Of a DNA stretch of 37,158 nucleotides, positions 31,753-37,158 are shown one piece after another; the first letter of the stretch is position 1; each line of letters begins with the position of its first letter. The notes beneath the pieces were generated by a model. The model searched no databases. It was given only the letters and a program-made list of their open reading frames with translations, and was not told the DNA's origin. The stretch covers positions 308 to 37,465 of the forward strand of contig MFJV01000001.1 of NCBI GenBank assembly GCA_001780985.1, written 5' to 3'. This DNA comes from Candidatus Gottesmanbacteria bacterium RIFCSPLOWO2_01_FULL_43_11b (GTDB lineage: Bacteria; Patescibacteriota; Microgenomatia; UBA10105; UBA927). The position numbers and the translations under genes are program-made.

Positions 31753-32567
31753 ATAGGTTTTAAAACTATCGGTTCCAAATCATCCCGTGGGGCGTCGAGG
31801 GAAAAGTCGTCACCGGCTGAAGCCATTACATGAACGATTTCGATAAACGGATTGTTTTTTCCACCGGACGAACCTGCTACCATCTTCAATTCAGAGCTGG
31901 TCTCAAATGTTTTTCCGTTCATTGATATTTTCACCAGCGCACCATTGAGAATTTCTTTAGATACCTGACTTTTTCGGATGGTGGTTTTAATATTACCGTA
32001 CCCATCAATTGATGCAACGCGGTTGGCGGGAACATCGGGGATTAAGACGGGGTCAATTGGTTTTCCGACACGACTGACATCACCATTTAAAATTGCCATT
32101 GCTGCCTCAGGATACTGATCCCGTGAACGAAACTGTGTGCCAACATTGGTGACTCCAACTTCCCACAAACCCTTCAGTCTGTCTTTAACAAATGAAAGAT
32201 TATATCCTGCAGCAACGGTAAATATCGGAATATCGTTATCAAGGAGACCGCAGACAAAAGGTTGCGTAAGCTCTCCTGTCCAGGCTATTTTTCCACGCGG
32301 AGCCGTATTTGAAAATATTACGAGGTTCGGATGTTCACTATGAAGCCCGATTTGTGCTATCCAAAACCCTGTTTCGATCGTACTAAATCCGGCAACTGCA
32401 GTTTCAGTAATCCAACCTAATTTTCCCCCTGTATCAAACCTCAAAAAGTGATTTCTCACTTCACTAAACGCCGGATCAGGGCTATGCCTGCCTCCGTAGT
32501 CGGCAATGACTTCTATATGAAGACTATATGGCTTAATGTCAACAGATTTTTTGTATGTCCAGTTCAT
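31731..32567 (-). CDS. SAM hydroxide adenosyltransferase-like protein (DUF62)
   Basis: 278 residues resembling the DUF62 family, which splits SAM to adenosine and methionine using water. The N-terminal half has IEVIADYGGRHSPDPAF and IGLHSEHPNLVIFSNTAPRG, then FVCGLLDNDIPIFTVAAGYNLSFVK. The C-terminal beta-barrel has ASIDGYGNIKTTI, matching the DxFGNxxTN motif of the family. The usual N-terminal LLTDFG is replaced, so it is a divergent branch and function is inferred. The ATG shares its A with the CCA end of tRNA-Leu(CAG), and the 3' end runs antisense across tRNA-Leu(GAG). No separate promoter or ribosome site is visible. Confidence 0.65.
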   Translation of the reverse strand: MNWTYKKSVDIKPYSLHIEVIADYGGRHSPDPAFSEVRNHFLRFDTGGKLGWITETAVAGFSTIETGFWIAQIGLHSEHPNLVIFSNTAPRGKIAWTGELTQPFVCGLLDNDIPIFTVAAGYNLSFVKDRLKGLWEVGVTNVGTQFRSRDQYPEAAMAILNGDVSRVGKPIDPVLIPDVPANRVASIDGYGNIKTTIRKSQVSKEILNGALVKISMNGKTFETSSELKMVAGSSGGKNNPFIEIVHVMASAGDDFSLDAPRDDLEPIVLKPIGADERS

Positions 32568-32654
32568 GGTGCCGCAGAGAGGAGTTGAACCTCTATGCTA
32601 TTGCTAGCACACGCTCCTGAAGCGTGCCTGTCTACCGGGTTCCAGCACTGCGGC
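32567..32654 (-). tRNA. tRNA-Leu (CAG)
   Basis: Acceptor GCCGCAG/CTGCGGC, anticodon stem CACGC/GCGTG with loop TTCAGGA (anticodon CAG), long variable arm with TGCTAGCAATAGCA, T-arm GAGGTTCAACTCCTC, discriminator A and encoded CCA. The final A of CCA is the A of the ATG of the next gene. Confidence 0.93.
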
Positions 32655-32658
32655 GTGC

Positions 32659-32687
32659 GTGACAATTATATCACGGAGTGTTACGAT
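32659..32687 (+). promoter_or_regulatory. Promoter GTGACA-17-TACGAT for the first PP-loop gene
   Basis: GTGACA (32659-32664), 17-bp spacer, TACGAT (32682-32687), then 7 nt to the GTG at 32695. It starts 4 bp from the 5' end of the divergent tRNA-Leu. Confidence 0.55.
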
Positions 32688-32694
32688 AACGCTC

Positions 32695-34071
32695 GTGAAA
32701 ATTCGGACAAAAATTATTGATAATGGATTTGCTGTGGGAGTAAACAACCGATGGATAAAAAATATCTATCCGAAAATTGTCTGGTCCTCATTTCCAATTA
32801 GTCTTCGTCAAATTCTTTCCGATAACGCAGCATATTTTTTTAGTATTCATTTTTCGTTTGAAAACAAAGGAAAAATTGACTATCAATTTCCTCCGCCGAA
32901 TTTACTGTCTTTTTTTACTCATGGGCTGTGGTATTCACTTCCTGAAGCGGTATTAGAGATTCCTGAGGCAAAATTTACGTCTGAAAAATTACTCCGCGAT
33001 GCATATAATAGCGGTCTTCGAACATCATTTAAGGGCCACCCATACCTAGCAAGAAGCGTAATTCCTCCAAAAATAATTAAAAATTCATTTCTCCTTCCGT
33101 TTAGTTTCGGAAAAGATAGTTTACTCACGTATGCTGTGGCAAAAGAAATAGGCCTCAAACCTCATCCTGTATTTTTTATAGAACCGACGAGCTCTTTTGA
33201 AAATGCCAACAAGGCAAAACTCCGGTTAAAATTTCAAAAAGAATTTAATGAAACAATTACACAATTTCCTCTAAATCTCGGTGCACTCCGTCAAAAAGGA
33301 GGCACGTTGTGGGGATGGGATATGCTTTTAACACAATATACGCTCCTCATGATTCCGTATCTGTATTTTTGGAAACCGCAATACTTCTTCTGGTCCAATG
33401 AACAAAGCACCAACGACGTCGAAAAAGATAAGCAAGGGTACATCATAAATACTACCTATGAGCAAGGGGTATTCTGGACAGTGCACCTCAATAATTTGTT
33501 GCGAACGTTTTCTAGTAACACAATTATTTCAAGTATTATCGAACCGCTCCACGAGATGGCAATTCTCTATATTCTTCACCATCGATATCCCAAAGTAGGA
33601 AACTATCAGTTATCCTGTTTTAATGACGATCCGAAATCTAAAAAACAAAAATGGTGCGGAAACTGTTACGAGTGTGCACGGGTATATATATTCTTACTTG
33701 GTGTAGGAGTTAATCCGAAACAAGTTGGTTTTGTCGATGACATGCTCACTCTGAAGAAGAAAAATTTGTATTATATGTTCGAACACAAAGAACTTACCCG
33801 GCCACTCAATATTCTTTTTCAAAGTTGGGGAGAGAGACTTTTAGCGTTTTACCTTGCGTACAAGCGGGGAATTAAAGGAGATCTGATTACGTTATTTGCA
33901 AAAGAACTCCTCCCGATTGTACTTAAAAAAAAGAAAGAGCTTCTTACCCAATATTGCGGTCTTCACTCGACAGAAACTATCGCAAAGGAACTTCAACCCA
34001 AATTACTCCACATTTATAGGGATGAAATGTCACGATTCCGACGGGAAATTAAGCGAGTGGATCGAGGATAG
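32695..34071 (+). CDS. PP-loop ATP-pyrophosphatase-like protein, MurL-like (paralogue 1)
   Basis: 458 residues. LPFSFGKDSLLTYAVAKEIG is a PP-loop (GKDS at 139-142), as in enzymes that adenylate a carboxylate or base. It is followed by SNEQS (234-238), IEPLHEMAI (near 283), SC (Cys308) and a CxxCxxC cluster WCGNCYEC (Cys321, 324, 327). This order of motifs resembles MurL, the ATP-dependent epimerase of the terminal L-Glu in UDP-MurNAc-L-Ala-L-Glu known from Xanthomonas; QueC-like enzymes are an alternative. Start GTG 32695 is chosen for its -10 box 7 nt upstream. It meets its paralogue tail to tail with a 23-bp overlap. Confidence 0.7.
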   Translation: MKIRTKIIDNGFAVGVNNRWIKNIYPKIVWSSFPISLRQILSDNAAYFFSIHFSFENKGKIDYQFPPPNLLSFFTHGLWYSLPEAVLEIPEAKFTSEKLLRDAYNSGLRTSFKGHPYLARSVIPPKIIKNSFLLPFSFGKDSLLTYAVAKEIGLKPHPVFFIEPTSSFENANKAKLRLKFQKEFNETITQFPLNLGALRQKGGTLWGWDMLLTQYTLLMIPYLYFWKPQYFFWSNEQSTNDVEKDKQGYIINTTYEQGVFWTVHLNNLLRTFSSNTIISSIIEPLHEMAILYILHHRYPKVGNYQLSCFNDDPKSKKQKWCGNCYECARVYIFLLGVGVNPKQVGFVDDMLTLKKKNLYYMFEHKELTRPLNILFQSWGERLLAFYLAYKRGIKGDLITLFAKELLPIVLKKKKELLTQYCGLHSTETIAKELQPKLLHIYRDEMSRFRREIKRVDRG

Positions 34072-35503
34072 AATGATAGATACGCAGTACCCGTGGGCGG
34101 AGATCAGAAGGAATTGTACGTGTGGAATGAATTCCGAAAAATGTCTGACGAAGTTTTCGTTCATGTTTTTTAGCAAACGCGCCATAATGCCGTGAAAATG
34201 CACGCATCACCGGACCCCTGAATCCCCGCTTATACGCCATTCGGAACGCGAGAATTTGTTCATTTTTTCCGGCTTCGCTCTGATCATAACCAAAATCTTG
34301 TATCCGGCCTTCAGAAAAAATTGAGTAGAAGCCGAGGTATTTTTGTTTGAGAAGGTCGTGCTTAAAACCTACTGTTTTTGGATTAATTCCATGAGCGAGG
34401 AGAAATATATACATCCGCGCACATTTACTACAGTGTTCACACCATCTACCTGCACTTTTGGGTTTTTCCGGGAGATCGCAGGAACTTTGATACTTTGCAA
34501 TTTCTGGATAGCGTTTGTGTAATATTCTCATGATTGCTATTTCATGGATTGGTTCAAGAAGTGAGCCAATGGAAAGAGAATTTCCTCCGACTAAGCTTGC
34601 CATGAGTGAATTTTGTAAAAGCCAACTGTGTGACTGTTCAAATACAGGATTACACTTAAATCCGTCGCTATCAACTACCGTATCGTCGCAACTTTGTTCG
34701 TTGGAAAAAAGTATATAGCCTGCTTTTTTAGCATACACATACGGAAGAAGCATGAGAGAATATTGGGTAAGTTGTAATTCCCATCCGAACCAACCGTACG
34801 GTTGTCGTAGAACGCCAAGCGTATTTCTTAAAAATGCAATTTGCGTATGGAATTCTTTTTTAAAAGGTTCTGCTAATAATTTTTTCGCTACTTCTTCAAA
34901 CGGAGAGTAGGGTTCTGAAATATAAACCGGCCATACTTTCACACCTAGTTCTTGAGCAAGGGCGTAGGTAAGCAAACTGTCTTTACCAAATGTGAATGGC
35001 ATAATTGCCTGATCGCTAAAACTGGTTCTATTGTATGAGGGAATTTCAGTTTTCGTATTGCTAAACACATATTCAATATCAAAAAGTCGTCTGAGGAGAT
35101 TAGAGGTAATCCGTTTATCTTTTTGCGGTTGCATAATGGCGGTTGATGGAAGAGCAAGAGAAAGACCCTTAAAAAGAAATGGTTCTGCAAGTGGGACCGG
35201 CATATTGTAAAAAACCTTATCTAAAGAAGTGTAAAGATAGGGGATCTGAAAGGTCATGGCATAGGCAATATTCTGGGCTAAGACTTTTTGATGCGATTTT
35301 GGAAATCGTTGCCAAATAGTTGGCGGGTAACGGAGCCGAATAGTTTTATTATTTATTTTTACTTCAAAACCCCGATCCAAAATACGGGAGGATATCCGCG
35401 CAACGCCATTTACCTTTATCTGCGGCAATCTATCCCTCGGTGGTTCAACAGTATTAAACTGGGGGAAATCAGTTATCGATTGAAGATTTTTTGTGGTGTT
35501 CAT
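34049..35503 (-). CDS. PP-loop ATP-pyrophosphatase-like protein, MurL-like (paralogue 2)
   Basis: 484 residues, clearly paralogous to the facing gene along its whole length. It shares MPFTFGKDSLLTYALAQELG (GKDS at 173-176), LTQYSLMLLPY, LFSNEQS (267-271), LEPIHEIAIMRILHKRYP, the Cys ligands (Cys342, 355, 358, 361 in WCEHCSKC), RMYIFLLAHGINPKTVGF and a similar tail (GIHSTRTI..LRPRVLRIY). The N-terminal 30 residues are extra and polar. ATG 35503 is preferred to the TTG at 35512. On the minus strand TTACTG and TATGGT at 17 bp lie upstream. Function is open; MurL-like epimerase or another ATP-using ligase/amidase are possibilities. Confidence 0.7.
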   Translation of the reverse strand: MNTTKNLQSITDFPQFNTVEPPRDRLPQIKVNGVARISSRILDRGFEVKINNKTIRLRYPPTIWQRFPKSHQKVLAQNIAYAMTFQIPYLYTSLDKVFYNMPVPLAEPFLFKGLSLALPSTAIMQPQKDKRITSNLLRRLFDIEYVFSNTKTEIPSYNRTSFSDQAIMPFTFGKDSLLTYALAQELGVKVWPVYISEPYSPFEEVAKKLLAEPFKKEFHTQIAFLRNTLGVLRQPYGWFGWELQLTQYSLMLLPYVYAKKAGYILFSNEQSCDDTVVDSDGFKCNPVFEQSHSWLLQNSLMASLVGGNSLSIGSLLEPIHEIAIMRILHKRYPEIAKYQSSCDLPEKPKSAGRWCEHCSKCARMYIFLLAHGINPKTVGFKHDLLKQKYLGFYSIFSEGRIQDFGYDQSEAGKNEQILAFRMAYKRGFRGPVMRAFSRHYGAFAKKHERKLRQTFFGIHSTRTIPSDLRPRVLRIYHSILDPLA

Positions 35504-35611
35504 GAAATTCAATAAGCACCATAGTTTATCCTATACATCACAGTAACATACATGGAGATGATGTCAAGTGATTCGCAAAAAATTGCTGAATTTTGTACAA
35601 TGAAAACAAAC

Positions 35612-35698
35612 GCCGCGGTGGTGGAATTGGCAGACACGCGGGCCTTAAGAGCCCGTGAAGCTTAACACTTCGTGTGAGTTCGACCCTCACCCGCGGCA
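35612..35698 (+). tRNA. tRNA-Leu (UAA)
   Basis: Acceptor GCCGCGG/CCGCGGC, anticodon stem CGGGC/GCCCG with loop CTTAAGA (anticodon TAA), variable arm GAAGCTTAACACTTC, T-arm GTGAGTTCGACCCTCAC, discriminator A. CCA is not encoded. TACAAT (35596-35601) lies 10 nt before it. Confidence 0.95.
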
Positions 35699-35700
35699 CT

Positions 35701-35774
35701 CGGGGTGTAGCTCAATTGGCTAGAGTGTGCGCTTTGGGAGCGTAAGGTTGAGAGTTCGAGTCTCTCCACCCCGA
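35701..35774 (+). tRNA. tRNA-Pro (UGG)
   Basis: Acceptor CGGGGTG/CACCCCG, D-arm GCTCAATTGGCTAGAG, anticodon loop TTTGGGA (anticodon TGG), T-arm GAGAGTTCGAGTCTCTC, discriminator A. It begins 2 nt after tRNA-Leu(TAA) and ends 3 nt before the DUF192 gene, so all three are probably one transcript. Confidence 0.95.
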
Positions 35775-35777
35775 CAA

Positions 35778-36212
35778 ATGAAAAAAATTCTGCCGTTTGT
35801 AATTATCATTCTTGGAATTCTTTTCTTATACTATTGGAAAAATCCGTTGAGTGCGCAGGTAAAAATTCGTGACTCAGTTTTTTACGTTGATCTTGCCATT
35901 GCTCCAAAAGATAGAGAACGTGGATTATCAGGGCGAAAATCCATGGCACAAAATCGCGGAGTGCTTTTTCTTTTCGGTTCTCCCGGTGTCTATCATTTTT
36001 GGATGAAAGACATGCATTTTCCTCTTGATTTTATTTGGATCAGTGAATCAACAGTCGTTGATATCGACGAAAATGTCCCGCCTCCAAAGACGGGTGAGTT
36101 TCCAGTCGAACTTTCCCCCTCGCAATCGATTGATAAAGTATTGGAGGTCAACGGAGGAGTTGTTAAATCGTCAAGAATTCAAATCGGTGATACACTGCAA
36201 TTCAGAAACTAG
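35778..36212 (+). CDS. DUF192 family protein, membrane-anchored
   Basis: 144 residues. An N-terminal membrane segment (ILPFVIIILGILFLYYW) precedes a DUF192 domain outside the cell: DRERGLSGRKSMAQNRGVLFLF, then VYHFWMKDMHFPLDFIWIS and a glycine near the end (VNGGVV). The family is widespread and has no established role. I chose the ATG at 35778 over the long frame that opens within tRNA-Pro at 35727. It lies 3 nt after the tRNA 3' end with no promoter or ribosome site of its own, so it must rely on the tRNA transcript. Confidence 0.85.
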   Translation: MKKILPFVIIILGILFLYYWKNPLSAQVKIRDSVFYVDLAIAPKDRERGLSGRKSMAQNRGVLFLFGSPGVYHFWMKDMHFPLDFIWISESTVVDIDENVPPPKTGEFPVELSPSQSIDKVLEVNGGVVKSSRIQIGDTLQFRN

Positions 36213-36214
36213 TT

Positions 36215-36243
36215 TTTACTATAAGCCTTCTTTTTGCTATAAT
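36215..36243 (+). promoter_or_regulatory. Promoter TTTACT-17-TATAAT
   Basis: TTTACT (36215-36220), 17-bp spacer, TATAAT (36238-36243), then 7 nt to the ATG at 36251. A near-leaderless transcript is expected. Confidence 0.65.
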
Positions 36244-36250
36244 CCCGTGC

Positions 36251-36805
36251 ATGAAATCAGTATCACCTGAAATACTATCTCAGGAGCTTTTTTTCCATGA
36301 ACCAGGAGCTAGTCAAGCAGTAGAAAGCCTACTTAAAGGAGACCCGCTTTTTTGTCTGAGGGGTAGAGCAACACTAGAACGAGGAAATCTTCATTCTGAT
36401 GACACACTTCAGCTGGTATTCCGTATTCCTGTCGCACAACAGAAAAATTGGCTGGAGAAACCATTTGATTCTGGATTTGAAGATTTTGCTTGGGGGAGCA
36501 ATCGATACATCGCACTTAAAAAGAGTGTGCCTCCATGGCATATGTCAGCCGCTCTTCGTTGGTTCGACATTCAAGAACAGACTGTGTACGAAAAAAATCG
36601 AATAACGGTAGGTGATATTCGATATTTGCCAACTAAGTTTTTAATTAACACTGTAGGGCCCCATGAGATTATGGCTATGCAAGGCGATAAACTATTGTCT
36701 ATAAAAGTTTCACTTCCCAATACGATTCTCAACACGGAAGGAATTTCCGAAGAGGTAATAATTAATGCAACGCAACATTATTTCAAAACGAAACTCAACC
36801 CTTAG
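36251..36805 (+). CDS. Hypothetical protein, 184 aa
   Basis: Not recognised. A soluble protein with no signal or membrane segment. It mixes strands and aromatic-rich stretches (FEDFAWGSNRYIALKKSVPPWHMSAALRWFD) with a helical tail. It follows a good promoter at 7 nt and ends 2 nt before the 3' end of tRNA-Arg on the other strand. No neighbour suggests a role. Confidence 0.65.
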   Translation: MKSVSPEILSQELFFHEPGASQAVESLLKGDPLFCLRGRATLERGNLHSDDTLQLVFRIPVAQQKNWLEKPFDSGFEDFAWGSNRYIALKKSVPPWHMSAALRWFDIQEQTVYEKNRITVGDIRYLPTKFLINTVGPHEIMAMQGDKLLSIKVSLPNTILNTEGISEEVIINATQHYFKTKLNP

Positions 36806-36807
36806 TG

Positions 36808-36880
36808 CGCCCCTGGAGGGAATCGAACCCCCAGTCTTGTGTTTAGAACACACCTGCTTTATCCGTTAAGCTACAGGGGC
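36808..36880 (-). tRNA. tRNA-Arg (UCU)
   Basis: Acceptor GCCCCTG/CAGGGGC, D-arm GCTTAACGGATAAAGC, anticodon loop GTTCTAA (anticodon TCT; the top pair of the anticodon stem is a G-A mismatch), T-loop TTCGATT, discriminator G. CCA is not encoded. Confidence 0.9.
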
Positions 36881-36883
36881 ACC

Positions 36884-36957
36884 TGGAGCGGGTGAAGGGA
36901 ATCGAACCCTCGTCACCAGTTTGGAAAACTGGCGCTCTACCATTGAGCTACACCCGC
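36884..36957 (-). tRNA. tRNA-Gly (UCC)
   Basis: Acceptor GCGGGTG/CACCCGC, D-arm GCTCAATGGTAGAGC, anticodon stem CCAGT/ACTGG with loop TTTCCAA (anticodon TCC), T-loop TTCGATT, discriminator T and encoded CCA (36886-36884). It precedes tRNA-Arg by 3 nt on the same strand. Confidence 0.95.
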
Positions 36958-36969
36958 TTACATCCCTTG

Positions 36970-37158
36970 CTATAATGAATCAAAAATTGATTTCAGCTCT
37001 TTTCTTCCAGCACCTGTTTTTAGAAACGCTTCTCTCCGTCTAGCTTCGATATATGTCGAATATGTTTCCGATTTTATCAATCCCCACGGTTTATATCTAT
37101 TTGTATATGCTCCTTGTCCAGCGTTGTGTTCGTGCAACCTCCTGATTATGTCGTTCGT
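36970..37158 (-). CDS. GIY-YIG nuclease family protein, C-terminal part
   Basis: A 62-residue fragment running off the right edge. It matches the C-terminal half of the small single-domain GIY-YIG (YhbQ/UPF0213) proteins: RRLHEHNAGQGAYTNRYKPWGL, then EARRREAFLKTGAGRKELK and a stop TAG at 36972-36970. The catalytic GIY-YIG strand would lie outside the window. These proteins cut DNA in vitro, but their cellular role is unsettled. The tRNA-Gly begins 12 nt downstream on the same strand. Confidence 0.8.
   Translation of the reverse strand, partial: TNDIIRRLHEHNAGQGAYTNRYKPWGLIKSETYSTYIEARRREAFLKTGAGRKELKSIFDSL

Noticed and set aside
35727-35777. N-terminal extension of the DUF192 protein into tRNA-Pro
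   Set aside because: The extra residues are translated tRNA sequence; the membrane anchor begins at the ATG 35778.

Overview
The window looks like a chromosomal stretch of a Patescibacteria/CPR bacterium, most likely of the Microgenomates type. This is inferred from gene content, not from a marker gene. The signs are short versions of household proteins (HolA 226 aa, UvrC 418 aa), an archaeal-type fructose-1,6-bisphosphate aldolase/phosphatase, many unknown small proteins, tight packing with ATGA/TAATG overlaps, and promoters whose -10 box lies only 6-11 nt before the start codon. TGA is used as an ordinary stop (acs, RAYT), so the code is standard table 11 and not the Gracilibacteria/SR1 code.

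Layout. 1-3.1 kb: the end of a Y-family DNA polymerase, then a candidate SAM-I-clan riboswitch in front of metK, then a convergent PfkB-family sugar kinase. 3.1-5.7 kb: rarA, an EF-Tu-domain-2-like protein, a putative metallopeptidase and holA. 5.7-16.05 kb: a tightly packed run of phosphohexomutase, PGI/PMI, ppsA, enolase, gpmI, archaeal-type FBP aldolase/phosphatase and AMP-forming acetyl-CoA synthetase, which reads as a gluconeogenesis module. 16.05-17.4 kb: four small genes of unknown function with their own promoters. 17.4-26.7 kb: dedA, then divergent lexA and uvrB, then uvrA, a secreted transglutaminase-like protein and uvrC; this is a repair/SOS block. 26.65-27.4 kb: a RAYT-type Y1 transposase with four copies of a palindromic repeat, a fifth copy of which forms the end of uvrB. 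27.4-30.4 kb: a holin-like membrane protein, yvcK, secG and a peptide-binding protein. 30.4-37.16 kb: ten intact tRNA genes plus tRNA debris, interleaved with an HTH protein, a SAM-hydroxide-adenosyltransferase-like gene, two tail-to-tail PP-loop paralogues that resemble MurL, a DUF192 protein, an unknown protein and the end of a GIY-YIG nuclease.

How it fits together. The central operon would take pyruvate to PEP, then 2-PG and 3-PG, and from triose phosphates to fructose-6-P, with the mutase and isomerase feeding sugar-nucleotide and wall precursors. PGK and GAPDH are not in the window. YvcK, known in Bacillus as a factor needed for growth on gluconeogenic carbon, lies about 12 kb away. The whole nucleotide-excision set (uvrA, B, C) lies beside lexA. 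The strongest candidates for something new are the palindromic repeat family that is read in one conserved frame at the ends of uvrB and uvrC and inside its own transposase, the metK riboswitch with a reduced P2, the tRNA-Leu whose CCA end shares a base with the next gene's ATG, and the MurL-like tail-to-tail pair.
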